A stretch of DNA of 64,000 nt from JAAURB01 sp049647265 (GCA_049647265.1 JBARXJ010000058.1:62001-126000), one strand, 5' to 3'; numbered from the stretch's first letter, positions 35,022 to 44,797 are shown. A program made the numbers and translations. The notes: generated by a model from the letters alone, not told the origin.

Positions 35022-36305
35022 GTGACTTTGATCAACACATTATTATTGGCAACGGCAGATGGAGGAAATGGCGCAGATCGCGCAGCCTATCGCCTCCATC
35101 AAGGCTTACAACAGATTGGAATAGCATCTCAGATGTTAGTTCGTACCTCATTAACTCGCGACTCAAATGTTCATACGTTGCAAAGTTCAACGCAAAAAGC
35201 CATCACTCGTTTAAATTTAGCGGAACGGTTTGATGGTTTACCGTTGCAAGCCTATCGACATCGCGATCGCAGTATTTTTTCTCCCCAATGGTTACCCAGT
35301 TCCCTCCCTGGCAAGGTGAAGCAACTCCAACCCAATATTATTAATTTGCATTGGGTCTGTAAAGGCTATCTGAAAATAGAAGATTTCCGGCAATTTTCTC
35401 AACCGCTAGTCTGGACAGCCCATGATATGTGGCCGTTTACGGGAGGCTGTCATTATACGCAAAATTGCGATCGCTATATGAAAAATTGTGGGGCTTGTCC
35501 GCAACTTCAAAGTAGTGAAGAAAAAGACTTATCTCGCTGGGTTTGGCAACGTAAAGCGAAAGCCTGGCAAGATTTAAATTTAACGTTAGTAACCCCTAGT
35601 CAATGGTTAGCTGACTGTGCTAATTCTAGTCCATTATTTCAAAATAAACGAATTGAAATCATACCCAATGGCATTGATTTAAGCGTTTATAAGCCGATGA
35701 CGCGGGCATTAGCACGGGAACGTCTGAATTTACCTCAAAATAAACATTTAATTCTATTTGGGGCGAGGGCAGCTTCGGAAAAGCGTAAAGGCTTTCATTT
35801 ATTACAAGCCGCATTGCAACAGTTGAGTCGCGAGAAATGGCAGGATAAAATTGAATTAGTCGTATTTGGATCTTTAGAGAGTCAAATATCCTCAGAATTA
35901 GGCTTTCCGGTTTATTCTTTAGGTCACTTGGGAGATGATATCTCTTTAGCTTTAATTTATGCCGCAGCGGATGTATTTGTTGCTCCTTCTTTGCAAGATA
36001 ATTTACCCAATACTGTAGTTGAGTCTATTGCTTCAGGTACGCCTTGCGTTGCGTTTAAAATTGGGGGAATGCCAGATATGATTGAACACAAATTTAATGG
36101 TTATCTTGCCCAACCATTTGACATTGAAGAGTTAGCGAACGGTATTGATTGGGTATTATCCGATAAAAATCGCTATTTGCAACTTTGCGATCGCGCCCGT
36201 CAAAAAGCTAAAGCTGAATTTTCCTTAGAATTACAAGCCCGTCGCTATTTAGAACTTTATACAGAGTTGTTACAAGACTCGTCACTTTCTCAACATAGAA
36301 TATAA
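35022..36305 (+). CDS. Family 4 glycosyltransferase (WcaC-like)
   Basis: 427 residues, GT-B fold. The N-terminal GGNGADRAAYRLHQGL loop, the central TAHDMWPFTGGCHYT segment with several Cys, and the C-terminal donor site (LPNTVVESIASGTPCVAF, GG) are visible. The Cys-containing TAHDMWP region is typical of exopolysaccharide glycosyltransferases of the WcaC type. AGAGG about nine bases before GTG at 35022 supports the start. Followed by another glycosyltransferase after 75 bases; the pair probably forms an operon for surface glycan synthesis. Confidence 0.88.
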   Translation: MTLINTLLLATADGGNGADRAAYRLHQGLQQIGIASQMLVRTSLTRDSNVHTLQSSTQKAITRLNLAERFDGLPLQAYRHRDRSIFSPQWLPSSLPGKVKQLQPNIINLHWVCKGYLKIEDFRQFSQPLVWTAHDMWPFTGGCHYTQNCDRYMKNCGACPQLQSSEEKDLSRWVWQRKAKAWQDLNLTLVTPSQWLADCANSSPLFQNKRIEIIPNGIDLSVYKPMTRALARERLNLPQNKHLILFGARAASEKRKGFHLLQAALQQLSREKWQDKIELVVFGSLESQISSELGFPVYSLGHLGDDISLALIYAAADVFVAPSLQDNLPNTVVESIASGTPCVAFKIGGMPDMIEHKFNGYLAQPFDIEELANGIDWVLSDKNRYLQLCDRARQKAKAEFSLELQARRYLELYTELLQDSSLSQHRI

Positions 36306-36380
36306 TAGGAACAGGAAAGCAATTCCCCGAGCGACACATTTACCCCTTTGACAATTGCTTCAAACTCAATCTAAACTGTT

Positions 36381-37265
36381 ATGACTATGTCTCGAATTGC
36401 CGCTATTTTAACCTGCTTTAACCGCAAGTCAAAAACCCTTGCTTGTTTGGATGCTCTCTACCAACAACAAATGCTAAACGAGATACAATTAGATGTGTAT
36501 TTAGTTGATGATGGTAGCACAGACGGCACGGCTACAGCCATTCAACAAACCTATCCAGAAGTTAAAGTTATTCCGGGCACAGGTGGCTTATTTTGGAATG
36601 GCGGAATGTACCTCGGTTTCGGCAAAGCAATTACCGTAGGTTATGATTATTATCTATGGTTGAATGATGATACATTACTCTATCCTCATGCTTTAAAAAC
36701 GTTATTAGAAACGGCTGAAGAATTAGCACAACAAGGAGAACGTCAAGCCATTATTACCGGATCAACCTGTAACCCGGAAACTGGAGAATTAACTTATGGC
36801 GGTGTTGTTCATAAGAGTTGGTGGCATCCTTTGAAATTTAAATGTATTTCTCCCACAGATACTCCTCAACGCTGCGATACAATGTATGGAAATTGTGTAT
36901 TAATTCCGCAAACGGTTGTCTATCAACTCGGGAATTTAGAATCAGAATTTACCCATTATGCCGGAGATTTTGATTATGGTTTACGGGCATATCAACAAGA
37001 TTGTTCTGTTTGGGTTGCACCGGGATATTTAGCCACCTGTCACCATAACCCGCCGGAAGAAAGTATTTGGCTGAGTCAAAAAATGTCTCTGAAAGAACGG
37101 TTTAAAAAAGTGTTTCAACCCAAAGGTTTACCACCCAAAGAAGCGATGATTTTTGCCCGTCGTCATGCTGGAATTTTATGGTTTTTCTATTGGGTTTTAC
37201 CTTATATTCGGCTGTTTTTCGTTTCTACGTTTAAGTCTAATAAAAAGTTAGAAGTATCTTCTTAG
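36381..37265 (+). CDS. Family 2 glycosyltransferase
   Basis: 294 residues. GT-A motifs: AAILTCFNRKSKTLACLDAL, VDDGSTDGT, and a DxD-like YLWLNDDT. GTGGLFWNGGMYLGF is typical of rhamnosyl- or galactofuranosyl-transferase-like GT2 enzymes. The C-terminus (FFYWVLPYIRLFFV) is hydrophobic and may touch the membrane. It probably extends a cell-surface glycan together with the family 4 enzyme just upstream. Confidence 0.87.
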   Translation: MTMSRIAAILTCFNRKSKTLACLDALYQQQMLNEIQLDVYLVDDGSTDGTATAIQQTYPEVKVIPGTGGLFWNGGMYLGFGKAITVGYDYYLWLNDDTLLYPHALKTLLETAEELAQQGERQAIITGSTCNPETGELTYGGVVHKSWWHPLKFKCISPTDTPQRCDTMYGNCVLIPQTVVYQLGNLESEFTHYAGDFDYGLRAYQQDCSVWVAPGYLATCHHNPPEESIWLSQKMSLKERFKKVFQPKGLPPKEAMIFARRHAGILWFFYWVLPYIRLFFVSTFKSNKKLEVSS

Positions 37266-37346
37266 AAGATAATGGGCAAGATGAAACTAATCTTTGAGAG
37301 AAGACAAGTATTCTTGACTTCCTAGAATACATCGTACGTTGTGCAT

Positions 37347-37367
37347 AGTGCGTCTATCAGGCGCACT
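37347..37367. repeat. Short hairpin repeat AGTGCG...CGCACT
   Basis: Six-base stem AGTGCG/CGCACT around a nine-base loop, after the glycosyltransferase operon. The core GTGCGTCTATC resembles the hairpin behind groEL (GTGCGTCTGTC), so both belong to one dispersed family. Confidence 0.5.
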
Positions 37368-37536
37368 TTACAATCTAAATTATTCAGGAAACCATTCTTC
37401 ATCTAAAGCTTGTTGACTAGGCATATAAGTATTGTTTGGCAGCTTAATATGAATTAGTATAATAACTATCATCCTCAATAGATAAGCTATTTAAGCTGAT
37501 TGGATAGAATTAAGACAATCTGGCTATAGATTAATT

Positions 37537-38001
37537 TCAATTAGATGTTTCTCCCAAGCGAGTTAATATAGGTTGATTTAGATTAGCCAAATCGAGTTGA
37601 TAATCCGTCAAAGAGACATTTCTGCCATTTCCATCTCTTACAGTAATCATAAACATAGAATTACTGTTAGGATCTTTGGTGATTTTCTCAATAAATTGAT
37701 TTTGTAATTTTTTTTCATTCAAGACTCTAGCTTGGGAAAATTTGGGTTTGGAAATACAAAAAAGTACTGCCCCGTCTTGATATTGACCAGCATAGAACCA
37801 ATAAGTTTCATCTACAGCTTGAAATTCGGATTGGTAAACAACCGCCCATTTGTCAAACTGTGATAAGTCTTCTAATATTTGGCAATCTCTATCTAAATAT
37901 ACTTCGTTAGCGGGTAATGGTTCAGCCCTCAAAATCGCTGAAGTTCTAACGCTCAAAATTCCCCAACCTAAAATCAATACAAAAAATAGTTTGTTTTTCA
38001 T
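37537..38001 (-). CDS. Exported hypothetical protein
   Basis: 154 residues from ATG at 38001 (a TTG directly upstream is less likely). A signal peptide is visible (LFFVLILGWGILSVRTSAIL, cleavage around residue 27). The mature part has two Cys (DCQILEDL and LFCISKP), which may form a disulfide, and no recognised family motif. Not coupled to the neighbouring cysteine desulfurase gene, which lies upstream on the same strand at an 86-base distance. Confidence 0.6.
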   Translation of the reverse strand: MKNKLFFVLILGWGILSVRTSAILRAEPLPANEVYLDRDCQILEDLSQFDKWAVVYQSEFQAVDETYWFYAGQYQDGAVLFCISKPKFSQARVLNEKKLQNQFIEKITKDPNSNSMFMITVRDGNGRNVSLTDYQLDLANLNQPILTRLGETSN

Positions 38002-38087
38002 CAATTATTATGGAGTAAGATACTCAATTTCCGACATCTTAATTCTTCAATTTATCAATAGCAAGAAGAAACATTTAACGAATTACC

Positions 38088-39263
38088 TCAAGCTTTAACA
38101 GCGAAAGAAGGCGGAAATAACCGTTCTAAAATTTGCTTTAAAACCATCGCTGTCCATTCGATATCTGCTAAAGTCGTTTGTTGCCCTAAGGTTAAGCGAA
38201 TTCCTCCTAAAGCGGTATTGTTGTCATATCCCATTGCCAATAAAATCGGACTGGGGCTTAACTTACCACTATGACAAGCAGAACCTGCACTAATTCCAAT
38301 TCCGGCTAAATTAAGCTGACGCACTAATGTTTTTCCTGTTACCGTCGGCGGTATTTGTGGGCGACTAGGAACTAAACAAAAACTAACGTGATGGGGTAAA
38401 CGATGTAAGCGATCGCCTGTAGGAATTAAATAGGGAACATCTGCGAGTAAATCAAATAAGCGATCGCGCAATTGCATTAATCTGGGTGTTTCTATTGCCA
38501 TTTCTTTCGCCGCATATTCAGCCGCCACCCCAAACCCAGCAATATTCGGTACAGCTTGAGTGCCAGAACGATGTTGAAATTCCTGACCCCCACCGCCGAA
38601 TAAGGGAACTAATTTTATCCCATCTCGAATATATAGCGCCCCGACACCTTGGGGGCCATAAATCTTATGACTGGATAAAGATAATAAATCAATGGGGAGT
38701 TTTTGCACATCAATCGGAATTCGTCCGGCTACCTGTACAGCATCCGTATGAAATAAGATATTGTGAGAACGAGCAATTTGACCTAGCGCTTCAATGGGTT
38801 GTAAACTGCCTACCTCACTTTGGCCATAAATCACCGATATGAGTACCGTATCCGCTTCAATAGCAGCTTTCAAATCCAACGGATGTACCCGCCCCTGCTT
38901 ATCAACAGGAAGTCGTGTCACACGCCAGCCATCAGCCTCTAAACGCTTTATCGGTTCTGCGATCGCGGAATGTTCTACACTGGAAATAATGATATGTTGC
39001 GGCTGAGTATATTGACGAGTGATTCCCCAAATTGCCAAATTATCCGCTTCTGTTCCCCCCGAGGTAAACACAATAGACTCTGGCGGGGCGTTAATTAAAT
39101 CTCCCACCTGTATTCTCGCTTTTTCGATTGCTGTCGCCGCTCTGTTGCCCCACTCATGTAAACTAGAAGGGTTACCCCATTGCTGAGTCATGACAGTCTG
39201 CATCGCCGCGATCGCTTCTGGACGGGGAGGAGTCGTGGCGCTATAGTCGAGATAAATTTGCAT
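38088..39263 (-). CDS. Cysteine desulfurase, NifS/IscS-like
   Basis: 391 residues, PLP-dependent class V aminotransferase fold. It removes sulfur from cysteine for Fe-S cluster and cofactor synthesis. The N-terminal YLDYSATTPPRPEA, the FTSGGTEADNLAIWG cofactor loop, Schiff-base Lys in LSSHKIYGPQG, and the active Cys in GSACHSGKLSPSP are all present. No iscU or sufB is adjacent, so it is a stand-alone paralogue and could serve tRNA thiolation as well as cluster assembly. Confidence 0.92.
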   Translation of the reverse strand: MQIYLDYSATTPPRPEAIAAMQTVMTQQWGNPSSLHEWGNRAATAIEKARIQVGDLINAPPESIVFTSGGTEADNLAIWGITRQYTQPQHIIISSVEHSAIAEPIKRLEADGWRVTRLPVDKQGRVHPLDLKAAIEADTVLISVIYGQSEVGSLQPIEALGQIARSHNILFHTDAVQVAGRIPIDVQKLPIDLLSLSSHKIYGPQGVGALYIRDGIKLVPLFGGGGQEFQHRSGTQAVPNIAGFGVAAEYAAKEMAIETPRLMQLRDRLFDLLADVPYLIPTGDRLHRLPHHVSFCLVPSRPQIPPTVTGKTLVRQLNLAGIGISAGSACHSGKLSPSPILLAMGYDNNTALGGIRLTLGQQTTLADIEWTAMVLKQILERLFPPSFAVKA

Positions 39264-39360
39264 CAGTAATCAAGTTGGATAAACAGTGGAATTTAAAAGT
39301 TTGTTGCGATCGGGAACAATTTAGCCGACCCTTGCATCATGATAATCAGTACAGCTCATG

Positions 39361-39762
39361 CTAAATCCCCGGCTTACAAACGTTGTAATCTTCATGAGAT
39401 AACACCTTTTGAGGGACCAGGAAGTTGCCGCTATCTTGACATAGCAATCGGTAATTACGAGTCACCGGAATACTAATAATAAAACGATTATGGCGCAGGC
39501 GCTTCCCTCCAAAGTCACGATAACTTCTGTGTTGGTTCAACCCATCGATAATATTACGGGCTTTGACCACAACGTAGTCTGGTAAACCTCTAAGATCAAT
39601 GAGATCCTGTTCAAAGGACGCTTCCCAAGCTTGTTTTCGATGGCGTTTTTCCACCAAAGCCTGACTTTCCTGTTGTTGTACCTCTTGCTGTTGTTTGCAG
39701 TGATGGCAAACTTTACCGTAGCCTTTGTGGCCACAGGGAAATGTTCGTTTTCTTCTAGGCAT
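39361..39762 (-). CDS. Zinc-finger plus RelE-like small protein
   Basis: 133 residues from ATG at 39762 (a TTG at 39801 would add 13). An N-terminal metal-knuckle-like segment, FPCGHKGYGKVCHHCKQQQ, gives three Cys and several His. The rest resembles a ParE/RelE-like fold: LPDYVVVKARNIIDGL, then RLRHNRFIISIPVTRNYRLL. I believe this is the cyanobacterial DUF7682-type family, unconfirmed. It might bind RNA, but no antitoxin gene adjoins it and the usual catalytic residues of RelE are not evident. Divergent from the PLD gene. Confidence 0.6.
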   Translation of the reverse strand: MPRRKRTFPCGHKGYGKVCHHCKQQQEVQQQESQALVEKRHRKQAWEASFEQDLIDLRGLPDYVVVKARNIIDGLNQHRSYRDFGGKRLRHNRFIISIPVTRNYRLLCQDSGNFLVPQKVLSHEDYNVCKPGI

Positions 39763-40011
39763 AGCACAGTAGTGAGGGATTTTTCCCAGGTCTGTGAACA
39801 AAATTGAGATGTTAGCGGCATTGGTAAATGGTCTTGCCGCTTCAGAGAGTGGAAAAGGAGTGTCACCGAATGTGGGTTTTAACTGTTACTTAGCAGATTA
39901 TCTGTTGAGAAGGAAGCCCTCTAAAGATAATCTTTTATTTATTGTACGAAGATCTTCTCAGACTCAAACAGGGAACTCTACAAATAGATTGTTTAGTATT
40001 TCCCATGCATT

Positions 40012-41691
40012 ATGAAGTCACTTCGAGGTCGCCCAAATTGCGCTAAGAGTTCATCAAAAAGAGTTGTTTTCTGCATCAGCTTGGCAACCCTGTTAATTTT
40101 GGCCAGTTTATTGGCTTATTGGTTGAAAAAACAGCCTCAAACTTCAGTTCAACCGATTGCTGAACCCCTACCTCAAGATCGGTTCATTCAAGCTTATTTT
40201 AATCAATCTATTGCGGCTGTCTATACTGACCCGTACCGCAATCAATCTCGCTTAGGAGATAATTTAGAAGAAATTCTCGTGGATACTATCGCGGCGGCTG
40301 AGTCAAGTGTGGATGTGGCAGTTCAAGAATTGCGCCTCCCGAAAATAGCGATCGCTTTAGAACGACGGTTTCAAGCTGGGGTCAAAGTTCGGGTGATTTT
40401 GGAGAATAATTACAGTCGTCCCTGGAGTGATTTTACAGCCCAAGAAATTCAGCAACTTTCAGATCGAGAAAAAGATCGTTATTCTGAGTTTTTTCAATTG
40501 GCTGATATTAATAAAGATGGAAAATTACAAGATTCTGAAATACAACAAAGAGATGCACTGTTAATTTTATTTGATTCAGAAATTCCGGTGATTGATGATA
40601 CGGCTGATGGTTCTAAAGGGACAGGCTTAATGCATCATAAATTTATGGTTGTGGATGGTAAAACTGTTATTGTCAGTTCTGCTAATTTTACTTTAAGTGG
40701 TATTCATGGTGATTTGAACCAACCGGATAGTCGAGGCAATGCTAATTATTTATTAGTTGTCGAGAGTTCTAAGTTAGCCACTATTTTTACAGCAGAATTT
40801 AACCGGCTTTGGGGGGATGGAGTTGGCGGAGAAACCGATAGTGTATTTGGTCTGCAAAAAACAGTTCGTCCTCCTCAAGTATTAGATATTGGAAATAATC
40901 AAGTTAAAGTACAGTTTTCTCCCACATCTAAAACTATACCTTGGGAAAATAGCAGTAATGGTTTAATTGACAAAGAGTTAAAGACTGCAAATCAATCTAT
41001 AGATTTTGCCCTATTTGTATTTTCAGAACAAGCATTAGTGAATTCCTTAGAAAAGTTATCTCAAAAAGGCATAACAATTCGTGGCTTAATCGATCCGGGT
41101 TTTGCTTATCGCTATTATAGTGAAGGGTTAGATATGATGGGAATAGCCTTAGGTGATCAATGCCAATATGAACTTGATAATCGTCCTTGGAAACAACCGC
41201 TTTCAACTATTGGTATTCCTAATTTACCCATGGGGGATAAATTGCATCATAAACTTGGTATTATTGATAATCAAACTATTATTACAGGTTCCCACAATTG
41301 GAGTGAAGCTGCTAATCACACAAACGATGAAACTGTATTGATTGTTAATAATCCTATTGTTGCCGCTCATTTTAACCGAGAATTTAACCGATTGTATCAA
41401 ACTGCTTCTCTGGGAATTCCTGGCTGGTTAGAGAAGAAGATCGCCACTCAACTACAAGAGTGCAACGGTACAATTACAACTTCTTCATCTATTCTGTTAA
41501 CAGAAAAACTGAATCTCAATACCGCCACTCAAGCCGAACTTGAAGCCTTACCGGGTATAGGATCGAAACTAGCTGAGAGAATTATAGCCGCCCGTAATAA
41601 AAAGCCCTTTTCATCATGGGAAGATTTAGACCAAGTTTCAGGAATAGGAGATAAACTGTTAGAAAAATTAAACGATCGCGTGACATTCTGA
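40012..41691 (+). CDS. Phospholipase D-like protein with EF-hand and helix-hairpin-helix
   Basis: 559 residues. A membrane anchor or signal at about 18-38 comes first, then two PLD halves with HxKx4D motifs: His208-Lys210-Asp215 and His412-Lys414-Asp419, each followed by a serine-containing segment (SSANFT, GSHNWS). An EF-hand-like loop (165-176, DINKDGKLQDSE) is inserted in the first half. The C-terminus (about 500-559) is a ComEA-type helix-hairpin-helix with two PGIGSK/SGIGDK turns. PLD enzymes cut phosphodiesters; HhH binds DNA, so an exported, Ca-responsive nuclease is a reasonable inference. ATG at 40012. Confidence 0.85.
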   Translation: MKSLRGRPNCAKSSSKRVVFCISLATLLILASLLAYWLKKQPQTSVQPIAEPLPQDRFIQAYFNQSIAAVYTDPYRNQSRLGDNLEEILVDTIAAAESSVDVAVQELRLPKIAIALERRFQAGVKVRVILENNYSRPWSDFTAQEIQQLSDREKDRYSEFFQLADINKDGKLQDSEIQQRDALLILFDSEIPVIDDTADGSKGTGLMHHKFMVVDGKTVIVSSANFTLSGIHGDLNQPDSRGNANYLLVVESSKLATIFTAEFNRLWGDGVGGETDSVFGLQKTVRPPQVLDIGNNQVKVQFSPTSKTIPWENSSNGLIDKELKTANQSIDFALFVFSEQALVNSLEKLSQKGITIRGLIDPGFAYRYYSEGLDMMGIALGDQCQYELDNRPWKQPLSTIGIPNLPMGDKLHHKLGIIDNQTIITGSHNWSEAANHTNDETVLIVNNPIVAAHFNREFNRLYQTASLGIPGWLEKKIATQLQECNGTITTSSSILLTEKLNLNTATQAELEALPGIGSKLAERIIAARNKKPFSSWEDLDQVSGIGDKLLEKLNDRVTF

Positions 41692-42457
41692 TATTATGAT
41701 TTTATTGATATACAATTTAAGCCCTTTGGCGATATGACTCAGATTGAAGCGGATATTTTTGTCAGTTATCAGTAAACTTTGATAGCATTTATCAGGATTA
41801 CTTTGTTTGCTAGACTGACAATAGAACCAAGTCAATTGAGTTTATTTTATGATCGGGTTATTCATCTGTTGACTAGGACTCACTGCTGAAAATTGTAAGA
41901 GTTAACCCGTCGGAAGCAAAAAGCTGTCTCAAGTCTCTATGCTTGATAATTTTAGTTTAACTATTAAAGAAAAAAATATTTAAAATTCATATATTAGTCA
42001 AATTTTAATGACATTGTAAAGAAAAGTTGCTGAGATAGATTGTACGAATTTATAGGGGTTGTAAGGGGTTGACAGGGTGAAGTCAGATTTTGTATTATGT
42101 TGAACATAAGATAAAATTGCGTGACTTAGTACCTAAAATCAGTCTACTCACTCAAATCTATCGTCAATATACTCCCCAAACCCTGATTCTACGGAGTCAG
42201 TGTTACGTCAACCACCAGACATAATCTTCATTTCAGGTCACCTTCAACCGATAGACATTAAACGCAGATGCACAACTTCAACTGAGGGGTAGGTTGACAA
42301 AATAACGAAAATATGCATTTTCCTAATAAAAGCAGAATATAGCAATAAGAAATAATTTGTCAGTATTCACCCAGACACCGAAAGCCAACAACCATCCCAG
42401 AGTGCCTACTTGCCTTCTACAATTCGATTTTTTACAACTCAGAAGGATTGCTATATA
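41692..42457. other. Intergenic stretch without a gene
   Basis: About 765 bases between the PLD gene and the ruvC-linked gene, which converge here. Frames are short and broken. GGGGTTGTAAGGGGTTGACA near 42055 and TTATTTTGTCAACC-like text near 42290 are noted, but no RNA gene or terminator could be supported. This is one of the longest unexplained gaps. Confidence 0.4.
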
Positions 42458-42832
42458 TCAAAGCTTATATTCCAAAGGTTGACAAAACTGATTGACCCCT
42501 GTTTTAAACACGTACAGAATAACAGGAGTCACTAATATTTCTGGGCATACTTTTTTATCCATCACATCTTGAAAAACTCCACTCACATTTCCTTCTAATA
42601 GCGCTTCTCGAAACTCACTTTGACAAATTGCCACCCGACAACGTTTCGCTACACCATCTAGCCAATTCTCAGAAGTTGTTGGCATTTGTCCGGCTTGAAT
42701 GGCTAAAGAAATTGCAGCATCTTCGAGATCTCCTTCACAGTCTTCTATTGTATCCAGTGCTTCTAACGCTGTTGGATATTCAGAGAGTTGAGATCGAAAC
42801 TGAGCAATTTCTTGAGTCGTTAAAATAATCAT
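42458..42832 (-). CDS. Conserved-looking protein downstream of ruvC
   Basis: 124 residues from the ATG at 42832, four bases after the ruvC stop codon. A frame from 42865 would overlap ruvC by 29 bases and is less likely. The composition is acidic and helical (LEALDTIEDCEGDLEDAAIS, WLDGVAKRC); no named family recognised. Tight spacing means it is co-transcribed with ruvC. Function unknown. Confidence 0.65.
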   Translation of the reverse strand: MIILTTQEIAQFRSQLSEYPTALEALDTIEDCEGDLEDAAISLAIQAGQMPTTSENWLDGVAKRCRVAICQSEFREALLEGNVSGVFQDVMDKKVCPEILVTPVILYVFKTGVNQFCQPLEYKL

Positions 42833-42836
42833 TGCT

Positions 42837-43346
42837 TTAATTTTTAATAATAATTTCATCATCATACCAAGCCGTCAAAGCAACTGCTAAAGCATCAGCC
42901 GCATCATCCGGTTTGGGAATATATTCTAAGTTTAATTCTCGCATTACTGCTTCTTGCACATCTCGCTTGTCAGCCTTTCCATACCCTGTTAAAGATTTTT
43001 TGATATGAGCGGGAGTAAACTCAAAAACAGGAATATTAAACTGTGCTAAAACGAGGATTAATATGCCTCTCGCTTGCGCCACAGAAATGGTATTTGCCAT
43101 CTTATAAAAGAAGAGTTTCTCAGCCACTGCTAAATCGGGTTGAAACTGATCGATCAGATCATGTAAATCTTGGTAAATTGTACATAGACGCTGCCCAATA
43201 TCATGTTTTGCCGGAGTTTTAATCACCCCAAAATCAATTAAAGAAACTGACTCAGCGGCTTGATGCTGAATAGAGGTTTGACATTGAACAATTCCAAACC
43301 CTAACGTTGCTAATCCAGGATCAAAACCGATGATTCGTTTTTCCAT
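42837..43346 (-). CDS. ruvC: Holliday junction resolvase RuvC
   Basis: 169 residues, full length. RuvC cuts Holliday junctions symmetrically. The catalytic acidic residues are visible: Asp8 in GFDPGLATLGFG, Glu in VAEKLFF, and the C-terminal pair near KPDDAADALAVAL. No ruvA or ruvB lies next to it, as is usual in cyanobacteria. Followed closely by a hypothetical gene. Confidence 0.95.
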   Translation of the reverse strand: MEKRIIGFDPGLATLGFGIVQCQTSIQHQAAESVSLIDFGVIKTPAKHDIGQRLCTIYQDLHDLIDQFQPDLAVAEKLFFYKMANTISVAQARGILILVLAQFNIPVFEFTPAHIKKSLTGYGKADKRDVQEAVMRELNLEYIPKPDDAADALAVALTAWYDDEIIIKN

Positions 43347-43485
43347 AATTATTTGTTATTTGTTCTTAGTTATTAGTTATGAGTCAGTCGCTTGATAGGG
43401 CTAGTAGTTCATGATTGCTTGAGTTTCATTCAATCTACTTACTTCATTAATATTCAACAAATGACAAATTACTAACAACCAATAA

Positions 43486-44580
43486 TTAATTGTCTTCTGC
43501 TTCCGGTAATCCGAAGACTTGACGGAATACTGTCTGAACCTTATAACCCGAATCAATAGATTCTAAGGGATCTTTACGCAGGCGATGGCGCAAACATAAA
43601 GTAATCACTCGTTGGATATCTTCGACTGTGACTTCTGTACGTTCTTCAAAAGCGGTTAAGGCTTTTGCCGCCCGATTGGTGACAATATCACCCCGCAGTC
43701 CATCCACATCGAGTTCCGAACAAACTTGAGAGATTTTAATCCGTAAATCTGGATCAATGATAACTGAAGATAGCCTTTCTTGGGCTTCAACAATTTTTTG
43801 TTGCAGTTGTTGTTGCTCAGTCATATATTGATCTAAAAATTGGTTTGGATTTAGATCAAATGTCGTCCGTTGTTCTACAATTTGTACTCGTAAATTGGGT
43901 TCTTTAACAGTTCTAATTTCAGCGTGCATCCCAAAACGGTCTAACAGTTGAGGGCGTAACTCTCCTTCTTCCGGGTTACCCGAACCCACTAACACAAATC
44001 GTGCCGGATGACGAATTGAAATCCCTTCCCGTTCTACCGTATTCCAACCACTCGCGGCTGAGTCTAACAACACATCCACCAAGTGATCGTCGAGTAAATT
44101 GACCTCATCGACATAGAGAATGCCTCGGTTGGCTTTCGCCAGTAATCCCGGTTCAAACGCTTTTACCCCTTCTGAAAGGGCTTTCTCAATATCAATAGTT
44201 CCACAAACCCGGTCTTCGGTTGCCCCCAACGGTAAGTCTACCATCGGTACTTTTTTACGGCTTACAGAAATAGATTCATCATTTGATCGCTGCTGACGAA
44301 CGCTATCACTCATAGACTCTGGATCGTTGGGGTCGCTGTTAAAAGGATCATCAGAAACTACCTCAATTTCCGGTAATAGATCGGCTAATGCCCGAATGGT
44401 AGTTGATTTACCCGTCCCGCGATCGCCCATAATCATCACACCGCCAATTTTGGGATCGATCACATTCAACAGTAAAGCCAGTTTCATCTCGTCCTGGCCA
44501 ACAATTGCAGTAAATGGAAAAACAGCCCGACGGGTTGCTGTAGGTGTTTTCGTCTCCGTCACAGTAGCAGTAGGACTCAC
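43486..44580 (-). CDS. chlI: Magnesium chelatase ATPase subunit I
   Basis: 364 residues. ChlI is the AAA+ motor that, with ChlD and ChlH, inserts magnesium into protoporphyrin IX for chlorophyll synthesis. Seen are Walker A (MGDRGTGKSTT), Walker B (GILYVDEVNLLDD) and sensor-like GSGNPEEGELRPQLLDRF with the Arg finger region. Length is normal. It follows the tRNA-Leu on the same strand behind a terminator, so it has its own promoter at 44581-44660. Confidence 0.97.
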   Translation of the reverse strand: MSPTATVTETKTPTATRRAVFPFTAIVGQDEMKLALLLNVIDPKIGGVMIMGDRGTGKSTTIRALADLLPEIEVVSDDPFNSDPNDPESMSDSVRQQRSNDESISVSRKKVPMVDLPLGATEDRVCGTIDIEKALSEGVKAFEPGLLAKANRGILYVDEVNLLDDHLVDVLLDSAASGWNTVEREGISIRHPARFVLVGSGNPEEGELRPQLLDRFGMHAEIRTVKEPNLRVQIVEQRTTFDLNPNQFLDQYMTEQQQLQQKIVEAQERLSSVIIDPDLRIKISQVCSELDVDGLRGDIVTNRAAKALTAFEERTEVTVEDIQRVITLCLRHRLRKDPLESIDSGYKVQTVFRQVFGLPEAEDN

Positions 44581-44664
44581 AATAACTTAAATAGATTTTT
44601 AGACATTTTTTTACGGTATATTATTGTGGCATATTGCGGCGATCGCTTGCATTGCGTTTCATCA

Positions 44665-44708
44665 CAATAAAAACAATAAAGGCTTCCCGCCAGTAACGAG
44701 AAACCTTT
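44665..44708 (-). terminator. Rho-independent terminator of tRNA-Leu
   Basis: On the minus strand AAAGGTTTCTCG pairs with CGGGAAGCCTTT as a 12-base stem (two G-U pairs) with a seven-base loop, followed by ATTGTTTTTATTG. It begins eight bases after the tRNA 3' end. Confidence 0.8.
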
Positions 44709-44715
44709 TTTAGAA

Positions 44716-44797
44716 TGCGGATGGCGAGACTCGAACTCGCAAGGCTTGCGCCACACGCCCCTCAAGCGTGCGCGTATACCAATTCCGCCACATCCGC
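44716..44797 (-). tRNA. tRNA-Leu (anticodon GAG)
   Basis: 82 bases, read on the minus strand. The acceptor GCGGATG pairs with CATCCGC, the anticodon stem CACGC/GCGTG closes the loop TTGAGGG with anticodon GAG, and the T arm has GCGAGTTCGAGTCTCGC. The extended variable arm fits a class II leucine tRNA. CCA is not encoded. It reads CUC and CUU codons. Confidence 0.95.
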
